Of a DNA stretch of 64,000 bases, positions 22,092 to 34,260 are shown one piece after another. The notes under the pieces are model-generated. The model was given only the letters and a program-made list of their open reading frames with translations. It was not told where the DNA came from and ran no database searches. The translations under genes and the position numbers were made by a program. Source of the DNA: Cycas panzhihuaensis (lineage: Eukaryota > Cycadophyta); the NCBI GenBank assembly GCA_023213395.1, contig CM041465.1, positions 61,139,741-61,203,740 on the forward strand, given 5' to 3'. Position 1 is the stretch's first letter. Each line of letters begins with the position of its first letter.

Positions 22092-23150
22092 ATGGCATTG
22101 ATGCTAGGAACAATCACCTATGTTCCAATTCTAGTATTAACTGGCTCAAACCATGCCGACTGGAGGAATCACATATCCCATCAGCTCAAATAACAAAAAG
22201 TATAGCGATATGTGATAGGTGAATTCTAAAAACCAAAAGCAGATGCTATTGAGAATATTATGGTATATCTGATGAACTCAGATGCCACATTACGTACCAT
22301 ATTAAATTCTCTCTCACTAGAAATCAGTCGGCAATTTTCTGAAAAAGATGACTTAGCCATTGTCTGGAAAACCTTAGAAGAAAAATACAATAAGGTTGAT
22401 ACACATCAAGTAGCTATCCTAGAAGAATAATTGTATAATCTCACTTTTGACGATTTTATAAATGTTGAGGATTTTTTAACCAAAATTTAATCAATTAATA
22501 AAGATTTAGATAACTACATTAAATCAAAAACCAAAGAAGGTGATATAGAAAAAATAACTATGCATGTCAAAGACGATGATACACTCATACATCTTGTAGT
22601 TAATAAATTACCAAAACACTTCAATCTTTACCAAGCTACCAGACAATAAGTTGGCAATCCACCTATCACATTCAATCAACTGACAAATCAGTTGATTGAA
22701 CATCAACAAATGTTAATCAGAACAGGTGCAATAAAAGATCATTCACAGGCTTTGTTTTCTAAAACTAAGCCACAATTTAAAAATAAACAACAGAATAACA
22801 ACTTTCATAATAACAATAAAAATTTCCAGAAACCTCATTGAGGTTCACCATCTAATTCTCACAACAATGTTAAATATTCTGGTCCAACTGAAAACCAGAA
22901 TACTTCCAATCAATTCGTTTCTAATAGAAATAATGTATCTTCTTCTCAGAACACTAGTTGTGCCTACCGTCATAAAAGAGGCCATACGATTGATGTCTGT
23001 AGAAGTAGAATAGCTTCAGAAGCATGGAAAGCTTCCAAGGGATTAAAAAATAAACCCCAATTCCATTCTCAATCCCATTTCCAATCGAACTCACAATCAT
23101 GGTTATAAAATCGTCAATTTCATAATCATTCTTTGGCAGTAACAACTTCT
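22092..23150 (+). pseudogene. Cop2 gag
   Basis: It starts MALMLGTITYVPILVLTGSN (ATG at 22092) and continues with typical copia capsid blocks (NHADWRNHI, then KTLEEKYNKVDTHQVA). An Asn-rich linker leads to a zinc knuckle near 22960-23000 that reads C-A-Y-R-H-K-R-G-H-T-I-D-V-C, with the second Cys replaced by Arg. Several stops (for example LEE-stop near 22430) interrupt the frame. CopD carries a related knuckle with all four ligands. Confidence 0.9.
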
Positions 23151-23159
23151 GCGTTTGTT

Positions 23160-24540
23160 GCTCCTTCCAACCAACCACCACAATGGATCCTTGACTCTAG
23201 TGCATCCCATCATATGACTGGACACTAGAAAAACTTAACCACCTATTAATCCAAAACGAACTTTGAAGAAGAGATTTCTTTCGGTAGTGGTAATCAACTC
23301 AAAGTTAAAGGATCTGGTGATGTTACCCTAAAGGATGGTTCAATCAAGGACGTTTTTTACGTACCTAGTTTGTTACCAAACCTCCTCTCAGTATATCAAA
23401 TTTGCCAGAAAGACCTTGTTGTTGAATTCTAGAAAAATAAATTTGTTATTAAAGATCCATTACACAAATTCAAACATATTGTTTTAGGACCTTTTGATGA
23501 TAACACAGGTCTCTATAGTATGACCAGTTTTCAAAATAATAAATCAAAATCATTTAGTACTTTTGTTGCCAAATTTAACTACATCAGCAAACTTTGTCAT
23601 GTGAGATTTAGCCATACTAGTTATGGCAAATTATAATATTTAATCAAGTATGAAATGGTTCATGGTTTACCACCATTAAACATTGTTTATGGTGTTTGTG
23701 AAGCCTGTGTGATAGGCAAATAACACATGGATCCATTTCCACGTAAAATTTAATACTGGGCAACTGCTCCACTAGAACTTGTCCACTCTGATATATGTGG
23801 ACCTTTTCATATACCATCATACTCAGGATCTCGTTATTTCATTACATTCATTGATGATTATTCAAGAAAATGTTGGGTTTATATGCTCAAAACATGTAGT
23901 CAAGTGTTTGACATTTTTATTGAATATAAAACACTAAAGGAAAATCAATCCAATTCAAGAATCAAAATATTCTAATCTAATAATGCTAAGGAATATTTAA
24001 GTAGAAATTTTACCTCTTTCTGCAAATCACATGGAATAAAATTCCAACATTCAGTTGCATACACACCTCAACAAAACGGTGTTACTAAATGCAAAAATTG
24101 TACTCTTGTTGAAATGACTCGTTGCATGTTACATGCAAAGAATCTCGATTTAAAATTATGGGTAGAAGTAATTAACTACTCTAACTATTTATTAAACCAT
24201 TTACCTAGTAAAAGTTTACAAAATGTCACTCTAGAACAAAAATGGTCTGGAAGAAAACCATCTATCCAACACTTATGAATCTTCGGTAGTATCGCGTGGG
24301 GACATATCCCTCACAAAAGACGTAAAAAGTTAGATAAAAAAAGTCAAAAATACATCTTCGTTGTCTACAACAAAGAGAGTAAAGCCTATAGACTTTTAGA
24401 TCTAGTCACGCATAACATTTCTATTTTGTGTGATGTAGTATTTGATGAAGAAGGATCTACTTCAACATCTACTTATGTAGAACTTCCTGTTGAAGATTTG
24501 TTAACCAACACTCGTTTGGTTGATAATTCTAAAAAATAAG
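23160..24540 (+). pseudogene. Cop2 protease and integrase
   Basis: Protease starts around WILDSSASHHMTGH (23184 on), with DSG changed to DSS. A pre-integrase zinc region reads LCHVRFSHTSYGKL and MVHGLPPLN. The integrase core follows with ELVHSDICGPF and YFITFIDDYSRKCWVYML. Its second acidic box reads SNNAKEYL where SDN is expected, and the third reads NGVTKCKNCTL where Glu is expected in place of Lys. Two of three catalytic acids are therefore changed by single G-to-A type substitutions. Several in-frame stops occur. Confidence 0.92.
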
Positions 24541-24689
24541 TTGATTCAGAAATCATAGATTCTTTATCAACTCAAGTCCAAAATTGGACCCTATCAGAAC
24601 CCACTGAATCAGATCCTTCTCTTCAAGCTAGCACATCAAATCAACCTACAACCTTAGATTTAGTTACTCATAAGTAACCAGTTTGGGCA

Positions 24690-26340
24690 ACCAAAATGCT
24701 TACTGATGCTGGATCTAATGTAGGCAATCCAACTGATACTAAGTGCACACGTACACAAAAACTTCATGCAAATTTTACCTTAATGGCAAAAATAATGGAA
24801 AACAATGATCCCAAAACTTTTAAACAAGCCAGCAATAATCTTATTTGGTAAGATGCTATGTAAACTGAATTTGCTGCCTTAATTAAAAATTCCACTTGGG
24901 ATCTTGTTCCTCTCCCACCTAGGAAAAATGTAGTCGACTGTAAATGGATTTATAGAACTAAATATAATTCAACAGGTGTAGTCAAAAAATATAAAGCTTG
25001 CCTTGTTGCCAAAGGATTTTCCTAAATAGATGGCATTGACTATAATAAAACCTTTGCTCCTATTGCAAAGATGAATATAATCAAGACAGCTATTACTCTT
25101 GCAGCTAAATTTGGTTGGGAAATCTACCAACTAAATGTTAAGAGTGCTTTATTGAATGGTGATCTCAAAGAAGAGATCTACATGTCACAGCCACCTAGAT
25201 TTATTGAAAATCCTAATTTAGTCTATAAACTTAAAAAATCTATTTATAGTTTAAAACAAGCTCCTCGAGTTTGGTATACCAAAGTCGATGATTACTTAAT
25301 CCACATTAGATACACTAGATGTATTAATGATCCAAATCTTTATTTTAAATGTGAAGATGAAAATCTTACAATCCTAATCCTTTATGTTGATGACATTATT
25401 ATCACTGGATCATCAACCCTTAATATTCATCATCTCAAATCAACTTTAATAAATAAATTTAAAATGACCGATTTAGGTCTATTACATTACTTTTTAGGTT
25501 TACAAATTTATTAAAATCAATCAAATATAACACTATCCCAACCTAAGTATATTCTTGACTTAATTTAGAGGTTTAACATGGAAAATGCTAAACCTGTATC
25601 AAATCCTTTACAATCTAGAGTTAAACTATCTACTGATTATTTAACTCCATTATATGATCCAACTCTCTATAGATAACTCATTGGTAGTCTAATTTATCTT
25701 ACATACACCCACCTCGAAATTTCTTATGCTATTGCTTTATGCTCTAGATATATGCAACAACCACACGAATCTCACTGGAAAGTAGCCAAACAAATCTTAC
25801 ACTATTTAAAGAATAGTGTGTTTCGTGGTTTAACTTACAACTTTTGTAATAAACCATTAACATTAACTAGATATACAAATTCTGATTGGGCAGGTGATTC
25901 AAATGATTATAAATCTACTTTCGGTTATGTATTTTTTATTGATTCCTCACCTATTACCTGGTCTAACAAAAAAATACAGGCACTGGCATTATCAACAACT
26001 GAAGCTAAATATCGAGCATTAGTCAAAGCTAGTAAAGAAGCACTTTAGCTAAAATCACTACTAAATAAAATTGGTCTAACTCTAAACTCTTCAATTAAAA
26101 TTAAAGTTGATAATTAAGGTGCAATTGCTATTGCTACTAATCCTATTTCTCATTCTAGAACTAAACATATTGAATTACATCAACATTTTATTCAAAATTT
26201 AGTCACTGATAATCTTGTTTGTTTGTCTTATTGTCTAACAGATTTACAGATTGCTAATATTCTTACGAAGTCATTAACTAAACCAAAGTTTTTATATCTC
26301 AGAGATTTATTGCAGATAAAAGAAATCTCCATCAAAGGGG
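24690..26340 (+). pseudogene. Cop2 reverse transcriptase and RNase H
   Basis: Reverse transcriptase begins TWDLVPLPPRKNVVDCKWIY (about 24895). Its long open part (25071-25514) contains NVKSALLNGDLKEEIYMSQ, KQAPRVWY and an intact catalytic LYVDDIIITG (25383-25394). Stops follow, then the RNase H region (25752-26048) with YTNSDWAGD, ALSTTEAKYRAL and SKEAL. A further decayed part has NPISHSRTKHIELHQHF and ILTKSLTKPKF, ending before the polypurine run at 26391. The order protease-integrase-reverse transcriptase defines it as copia. Confidence 0.94.
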
Positions 26341-26399
26341 GATCATCGTGATGAAGATCTTCTTTTCTCTCCAGTACAAAAGTTTACATTAAAGGGCGA

Positions 26400-26827
26400 T
26401 GCTAGATTATATAAGCAAACTTATGTATCTTAATGTTATTATTTAAGTCACATGTCTTAAAAATTATTTAAGTGATTCTAAAGTTATAAACTTATGTTAA
26501 ATGTTAATTGAATTGTGGATGGTCTTTAAAATACAGAATCACATTCCAACGAACCTCTGTCCTATTTATTAGGTTTTTAGATTCATGGAATAAGTTTTAG
26601 GAATATAGGAGGTCTATCCATATGCCTGAAACCAGGCAATTTTAGGGTTAGTTATTGTGTATATCGGTTTTATATATTTATTAATATAATCTAGCTTAGG
26701 AGGTGGTTTTTCTTCCCCAGAAGGGGTTTTCCACCTATCAACCCTGTGTACATGTGCATTATCTCTTTCATTTGTATCTTTTCTATTCTTGTGAGATTTT
26801 GACTATGTACATGTACCTATTCTATCA
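26400..26827 (+). repeat. Cop2 3' LTR
   Basis: It begins TGCTAGATTATATAAG, preceded by a short purine tract (AAAGGGCGA), and ends TATTCTATCA. It matches 12011-12419 except for substitutions and an extra TCTTCCCCAGAAGGGG stretch near 26710-26730, which can form a small CCCC/GGGG hairpin. Confidence 0.93.
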
Positions 26828-27730
26828 ATTGTCACCTTTGAATTCTCCCTTACCTCTATGATCTCTTTAAAATCTACCTTAATTTGGTCTATGATAGGGC
26901 TATTATTATTGCATGTCAAACTGACACTTTTGACACTCTAGTTGAATATGACCCTTTTTACCACAATAATAGTAAACAATGCTATTAGCTTTTGATGTGT
27001 TAATATTTAGATTCCTAAACTATTCATTAAAGTTTGGTTTAGGAGTTTATTTGCACTTATATTTGGTCATGAATGTTCCTAAAGTAAATGGTTCACCCTA
27101 ACAAAAATAGATTTACTCTTCTCATAGTAAAAGACTTTCAAGTTGATTGAAAGTCTTTGTGCCAAGTACACCTCCTCATCTAATTAAAGAAATGAAGTCA
27201 TTATGCTCCCCTAGTAATACATGAATCATGGTAGTGACAAGGTCTTCATTTAAGATTGATTTTTCTAATATTATCATATTATTATTGATCTTTTTTATGG
27301 AAGATAAAAATGTTATTATAGGATGAACAAATATTATAGTAAACAACTTTGTCTTAGTTATTACAATGCGAGCATCATCTTACTTTTCATATAAAGTAAG
27401 CAAAGTGTCACATGCATCTTTAAAAGAAATAACATTTATAATATTCTAATCAATAATATTATCAATAGCCATATGAATAAATGCTAAGACTATTTCATCT
27501 TTAGCTTCCTAACCAACAACCAAAGCAAGATTAGGATGGATATTTACATTGCTATCAATTGGACTTTCAATTAGAAAAGGTTTCTTAAATCTACCTAATA
27601 CATAAGCCTAAAGTTCATTTATAATGAGCAAATTTTTTCCTTTTTTATTTTATTCCTAAAAGTAATCTTGTCATGTTAACTTAATGTGACTTGTATTAAA
27701 CATGTTTATGACCTTTATTATGTTAAAATT
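26828..27730 (-). pseudogene. Cop1 gag
   Basis: Cop1 resumes right of Cop2. On the minus strand a gag start region (MFNTSHIKL, near 27700) leads to capsid-like sequence, then a zinc knuckle near 26950-27000 reading Y-Y-Y-C-G-K-K-G-H-I-Q-L-E-C, where the first residue should be Cys. Cop1B has the same Cys-to-Tyr change. Stops are frequent. It aligns with Cop1B 33340-34260. Confidence 0.82.
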
Positions 27731-29557
27731 ATTTAAAATGCTCTTGTAATTAAAAAATAACTTAGAGACTCAAGGCTTTCAATACTTAAGTTCCATCTAC
27801 AAACATACCAACTCCTCTAATCTTACAAAGAAAATTCAATAATTGAAGAGAATAGTTTAAGAGATAGAGGGCTATGCAATAAGTTGGTCTAACTTTGATC
27901 TTTCAAATAGAACCAATATTTAGCCAAGATCAAGTTTAGAACAAGTGAGGTAGGGTTGATTTACATGGATGTACCATGCTTTCTTTGGAGTTTACAACTC
28001 TAATAACACCCTTTATGAACCTCCTTTCCTCCAAAGATCTTAATTATTGTGCATTGATCATACAGTTAGCTGGTCACCTAGAAAATGCACCAATTTTGAG
28101 ATATAGAGGTAAGGTTTTAACCTCTTTCAGGCCTCTCTAACAAAGATTTTAAGTAGTTTTTTTAAGTGTTTAAGTTGATTAAAATAAATTTCTTATGGAA
28201 GATGATGATTCTACTTTACAACTTAATTGAAAACTTAATATAAAATGCTTCAAAAAAGAAGTTGTTTAAGTGCTAAAAAGAACACTTTTGAGTGTTGAAC
28301 AAAGAACACTAAAAACTAAAAAAGTATAAAGTGCAAAATAAAAAGACGTTGCTTGCTTATAGCAGTTAAACTGGGTTCCTTTTTTATGTATAAAATCAAC
28401 CACTTAATACACAATTTAATCAATTATATGAAGTAATCATGCCACTAAGACAATATTAGAACTTTAAAATAGTCCTAACGTGCTCCAAAAAAGTGATTTT
28501 TTTACTAAAATAATAATGTTTTGGCCATTTTTTTATGACTAAGGCTAAGAGGACACCTTGCAAGGAGCTTTAAAATTACTTGTACAATGTGAAATTTTTA
28601 TGAAAAAGTATCAAATGAGTTAAATCGCTAGATTTTGAGTCAGAACAACACACTTGCAAATTCTTTTATGTGTTAATTTAAACTCTAAGAAATAAAAAAG
28701 TGAAATTTAACTTAAAAAGCGATGAAATAAGATTAAAATCACTTTTGAAACAATAACTTTAGGATATAAGCTTTTATCAAAAGTGAAATATTCTTGAGAA
28801 TATTTTTAATCACAACCTAAAATAATTTCATCAAATTAAAAAGATAAAATGAAAAAAAAAAACTCGGGTGATAGTTGAGTGCAAATTTGTAATACTTAGA
28901 GAGATCCATCTCTTCATAGAAGGCTTTGATCAAGATGAAACTTCAGAGGAAATAGGCAAAGGTACATGCCAAATTTCACAGTGTTTAGTGCTCTCTATGT
29001 TGAGATTTGATCTTTTAGAGGCCATGTTGGATGCACGAATAGCGTGAGGTCATACAAACTACCAAGTACAAAAATGACTTCGTGAGTGGAATTTATCACT
29101 GTGATGATAATCAACTAGGGTAACACCATCTCCAGATAGTGTCAAATCATAACCAACAAGAGACAGATTTTTTTTTTTTTAGGTAAAAAATCACCAAAAA
29201 CCAATAGAGGAATTCACCCTAGCTAAGTGGAGTCACTTAGATGCAAACAGAGGCTAAGGAGAATAGAGTGCACTGCATTTGATGCCAGTAGAAGGTGAAA
29301 CATGTTAAGAACCTACAAACTCACTAATAAAACCCTGTAAAATAATTTTTATTAAAAAAAAACTGAAGAAAAATAGTGTATTTTATGTATTTTCTTTACT
29401 GCATATATAAATTAACTCTTAAAAAAAAATTAAGAATTAAATATGATAATTTTTAGCCTATAAGTACTTTAAAATAATGCAAACCTACAGAAAACATATC
29501 CAAACTTGACTTTGGATCACCTTCGGAGAGCATAGATTGTCACTAAGGGTTTGATAC
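27731..29557 (-). other. Cop1 5' leader
   Basis: This noncoding stretch between gag and the middle LTR aligns with 34260-36100 of Cop1B over its whole length. It is unusually long for a copia leader. Two primer-like strings are seen on the minus strand: TGGTATCAAACC ending near 29557 and TGGCATCAAATG near 29283. The LTR inner edge is therefore uncertain by about 270 bp. Confidence 0.6.
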
Positions 29558-30163
29558 CACTTCCACAAGCCTACAAGTAGTAAATGCTCCTCTCTAATCT
29601 ACTCTAATAGAGTTTAGCATTCGACTCTAACATGAAATGATGAAGGTGGTATATACTTTAATATCACAATAAAACCTAGGATCTCTTAGAGAGGGAGTGT
29701 GTTAAGAGATCAAGATGATTAGCATCACATCAATAGAATTATAAAGATAAGTAATTAAGTAAGCATAAACTCAAGCACATGAAGACAAAAGAAATGGAGG
29801 AGTAGGAATTATTCCTATCTCTAATAACAAGATTAACTTGTATTTAAACGAGTAGCATAATAATACAATACCTCACTCACTTGTGATTTACATGAGAAAT
29901 AGTTCTAATATATAGAGGAGGAGGAGAATTTTACAGGGTTACATGTTTGACACTTGTCAAATATGCATACCTTGATCCATGTGTACTCACATATGCAAAA
30001 GTACATAAGGGATACAATGACACTTAAGTCACAACATTACATAACTAGAAAGAATGTGGGTGTGTACTTTAGGATATTAGGTGATAAAACACATTTACAT
30101 AAAAAGTGCATAATATTACAATATAAAGTACAATACTTAATATTTAAATATAAAGGTTTAACA
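29558..30163 (-). repeat. Cop1/Cop1B shared middle LTR
   Basis: The outer end reads, on the minus strand, TGTTAAACC directly after a polypurine AAGGAGGGG (30164-30172), so this is the 3' LTR of Cop1B. On its left lies the leader of Cop1, so it is also the 5' LTR of Cop1. It matches about 36110-36646. The left boundary is approximate. Confidence 0.75.
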
Positions 30164-30174
30164 CCCCTCCTTAA

Positions 30175-31650
30175 TGTTTACAATAACAAGTTTGAAATCA
30201 AAACTTTTCTTGAATTTCTCAAAATTTTCTCTATCAAATAGTTTGGTAAAGATGTCTAAAAGTTATTAATGTGTGGGTCTATAGAAGAGGTCAATTTCAT
30301 CATTCTACATATGTTCCCTTATAAAGTTCTAATAGACCTTAATATGCTTGGTCTCTATATAAAAAATTGGATTCTTAGTCACATTGAACACACTTTAGTT
30401 ATAATAATACAACCTGATGGGGTGATTTTGTTCAAGTCCAAGTTCTCTAAGAATCTTTCTTAGCCATATAGCCTCCCAAGTTGTGTTGATTGTAGCTTTG
30501 TACTCTACTTCTCTAAAAGATAAAGTAATATTATGTTGCTTCTTATAACTCTACGAAATAACTCTTGACCTAAAGTTGAAATAATATCTTGAGATTGAGC
30601 ATCAACCATCCTCATATCCTACCCAATTAGAGTCTGAGAACCCCTCTAATGTGAAGTTCTCATTATGTGTATACTATAGGCTATGTTGCAGTATACCTTT
30701 GAGATATCATAGTATACATTTGGCTATATTCTACTACTTTTAATTAGGTTGAGATATGTATTTGGAATAAATCCCAACTAAAAATAAAAGATATAATCTA
30801 GTATTAGTTAGATAGATGAGACTACTCACTAATTACCGATATAATGTGGAATATATCGGTTCTAGTTTCTCATCAAGTGCTAATTTTATATAATTTTTCA
30901 TAGGTATAGGTGAAGGTTTACAAAATGTGCTAAGAATATTCAACTTAGGAGACAAAGATATGGCCTCACAGTTTCTACACCTCCATGCCTAAAAATAATA
31001 GAGAATTCCAATATCTATTATCTCAAAACTTCTCCTAAGATCATCCTAGAGAACTTGTATTATCTTAGTGTCACTTCTAGTGATCACTAAGTCATCAACA
31101 GACAAAATGATAAAGACTACATGGTTATCCCTAACTTTTATGTATAGATTAGGGTCTAATGAGGATCGATGATATCCATATCTCTAAAAATAATTATCAT
31201 TTTTTTAGTACTCTACTTGAGGGGCCTATTTTAAACCATATAATATATTTTTGAGGTAATAAACCAAGTGTTCTTTTCCATGTGAAACATAACTAAGAAT
31301 TTACTTCAAATATACATCCTCTTCAAGATCATCATTTAAGAAGGTTCTCTTCATGTCTATTTGATAAATTGGCTACTTACATTTAGTAGCTAAGGTTAAT
31401 ATTAACTTGATGGTATTCATGTTTACCACATATATGAAGGTCTCTTCATAATCAATGCCTTCTTTTTGTTTAAATCCCTTAGTAATCAATCAAGTCTTTT
31501 GATGCTTGATTAATCTATCAGATTAAAATTTGGTTTTATACACCTATTTATAACTTATTGCCTATTTATCCTAACATAATTCCTCCAAATCCTAAGTTCC
31601 ATTTTTTTTAATCAAATAGATTTCTTCATCCATGGTAGCTTTTTTCTTTT
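30175..31650 (-). pseudogene. Cop1B RNase H and reverse transcriptase
   Basis: The minus strand gives copia RNase H sequence with many stops in the left part, then reverse transcriptase. The catalytic box at 31091-31102 reads S-V-D-D where Y-V-D-D is usual, so both Asp survive. The block around 31330 matches the MDVKSTFLN region seen in Cop1. The frame changes several times and no long open piece remains. Confidence 0.82.
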
Positions 31651-32099
31651 TATTATACATACCTCCTCAAAAGTAGAAGGCTCATCTACACAAAGCACTT
31701 CAGTCATAAGTGTATAGTTAACATATTGTTATCATATTTTATATAGATATTTTCCTTAAATGACTTGTACATCATGTACGATTTGATTATACTATTCAGG
31801 CAACTTCTTCATGGTTGTAACTTGAACATCAATCAACATCTTAGGCCTGTAATGGTTGAATAACTTCTAAAGAATTACTAGGGTCAGTAGGAGTTATTAA
31901 TGAAAATGGTGCTAAATTTAATAAATAAGTGACAGGAGTAGAAGGTGAATATGGTGTTGAAGATTATGAGGAAAGGAAATCTTCAATAATCTATTTGTCT
32001 TGATTAAGAGGCAAATGGATGGATGTTTATTCCATCTCATCATTATCCTCAACAAATATTACATCTCTTGGAATATACATTCTTTCGGCAATGTGATTA

Positions 32100-33340
32100 A
32101 ACACTCTATATGCTTTGTTATCAATAGAGTAACTAATGAAAATACATTTTAGACTCTTATTGTTTAATTTTTATCTTTTTTGTTGAGAAATATATATATA
32201 TCCAAAAGTACACAAATAGCTAATAATTAGTTTTTTACTAGAATAAGCCTCTTATGGTGTCATGTCAATGACTACAGTAGTAGAACTCATATTAGTGACA
32301 TAGTCTACCATATGAAATGCTTATACCTAGTGGGAAAGTAGAAGCCTCTTTGCATGCATCATGACTTTATCTTTGTTTTCCAAAGCCTTATTCATCCTCT
32401 CAGTTACTCCATTTTGTTGAGGTGTATATAAAGCAATGAGTTGTCTTCTGATCTTATGATCTTTGTAAAACTGGTTGAAGTCTTTTGAGGTAAATTTACT
32501 ACCATTATCATATCTCAATATTTTGAATGGTAGATCTAATTTATTTTCCACAATAAGTTTAAATTCCTTGAATTTATTCAAAGCTTTAAATTTATATTTG
32601 ATGAAATAACTCAAACTTTATATGAAAATTTATCGACGAAAATGATATAATATAGTGCTCTTTTAAGAGATGGTGTGGATGTGTATCCACATAAATCTAT
32701 ATGAACCAACTATAACAGTTGAGATGTATGTCATACTTTGCCTTTAGGAAAATTCTCTCAATGTTATTTCTCCATAATACAAGCTTCACAAAGACATTTA
32801 GATTCTAAAATCTTTGGAATCCCAAATACCATATTTTTACAAAACATATGTTTTCTAGGTTCAATTAGCTTAGTTTTTTATGCCAAAGTTGTTCTTTAGT
32901 TAGTGACTAAGAAACATATGCAAGTGAAGTATTGAGTGTTATGTTTGAAACATGCAACTTATAAAATCCATGGTATTCATGAGTAATAGCAACCATTTGA
33001 TCTTTTTTATTATTGATAGTATAATTCTCACCTTTAAATAAAATACTCATCTATTGCTTATCTAGTTGGCTAATAGATAGCAGGTTTTTATGCATTGATG
33101 GCATCAAATAAGCATCACTTATGGAAAATATAGAATCAAAGTGATCTAGTGAGTGGCAGGAGGTAATTTTTCCACTCCAAATATATGAACAATCTTATAG
33201 AGCAAATTCTCATCATAGTCATATAACAGGATGCTCTTGAATCAATAATCTAAGTGATATCACTATTTATGGTATGATAGGTACAAAATAATTTGTTATC
33301 ATCATTGAAAATTTAATTAATAAGACATTGATTATCATCT
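32100..33340 (-). pseudogene. Cop1B integrase, pre-integrase and protease
   Basis: The best open piece (32327-32614) covers the integrase core: FKILRYDNGSKFTSKDF, then RRQLIALYTPQQNGVTERMN. The second acidic residue (Asp) and the third (Glu) are both present here, unlike Cop1. Further right, near 33215-33260, protease reads IIDSRASCYMT, with DSG changed to DSR, a G-to-A type change. The stretch 32690-33022 is the part missing from Cop1. Confidence 0.88.
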
Positions 33341-34260
33341 TCGAATATCCCCCTTCCTCTATAACCTCAAAATCCATCACAATTTAGCCTATGAGGGGTT
33401 TGTTGCTATTGTGGTCATTATCTTCATTAATATTATCATGGCTAGTGCAGTTGTTATTGCTATATATCAAACTGAAATTTCTAACACTCTAGTTGAATGT
33501 GGTAATTTTTGCCACAATAATGATAAACAATGTTATTTACTTTTTATGTGCTCATATTTAGATTCTTAAACTGTTTGTTGAAGTTTGGTTTTAGAGTTTA
33601 TTTTCTCTTATACTTGGCCATAAATGCTTTTGAAGTAGATGGTTCACCCTGAGGAGAGTAGATTTACTTCTCTTGTAGTAAAAGACTTTCAAGTTAATTA
33701 AAAGTTAGTTTGCCAAGTATGCCTCCTTCATGTAATTAAAGAAATGAAGTCATTGTACTACCGTGGAAATACATGGATCATGGCAATAACAAGGTCTACA
33801 TATGAGGTTCATTTTCCTAATATTATCAACTTGTTGATCTCTTTGATAGAAGACAAGAAAGTCATCATAAGCTTAATAAATCTTAAAGTGAACAACTTTG
33901 CCTTGGTCATTACAATGCAAGAATCATCTTGCCTTTCATACAAAGTAAGCAAAGTATCCCATGCATCTTTAGAAAAGAATAACATTTATAATGTTTTGAT
34001 TAACAACATTATCAATAGTTATATGAAAAAATGCTAAGGCCATTTCATCCTTAAATTCCTAGGCAATAATCAAAGAAAGATTATGATGGATAACTATATT
34101 GCTATCAATTGGACATTTAATTAGAATATGTTTCTTAAATCTACCTAATACATAAGCCCAAAATTCATTCATAATGAATAATTTTTTTGCTTATTTTTTC
34201 TATTCCTAAAAGTTATCTTGTCCTGTTAACTTAATGTAGCTTACAATAAGTATATTTATG
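33341..34260 (-). pseudogene. Cop1B gag
   Basis: Decayed gag on the minus strand. The zinc knuckle near 33484-33530 reads Y-H-Y-C-G-K-N-Y-H-I-Q-L-E-C: the first Cys is Tyr and the expected Gly before His is Tyr. The remaining capsid part aligns with Cop1 gag (27000-27720). Stops are common. Confidence 0.78.

Larger units (their letters stand above)
12011..26827 (+). mobile_element. Cop2, Ty1/copia element containing nested Gyp3
   Basis: This plus-strand copia has a 409-bp 5' LTR (12011-12419) and a 428-bp 3' LTR (26400-26827), both TG...CA. Flanking five-base strings are ATTAT on the left and ATTGT on the right, a target duplication with one change. Cop1 coding sequence continues on both sides, showing insertion into Cop1. 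Gag starts at 22092; pol follows to about 26340 in copia order (protease, integrase, reverse transcriptase, RNase H). Without the 7.1-kb Gyp3 the element is about 7.7 kb, with an unusually long 5' leader. Many stops make it inactive. Confidence 0.93.

Noticed and set aside
29954-30463. Plus-strand open frames of 64 and 95 codons in and beside the Cop1B LTR
   Set aside because: They lie antisense to a decayed copia and in its LTR, with no family motif.
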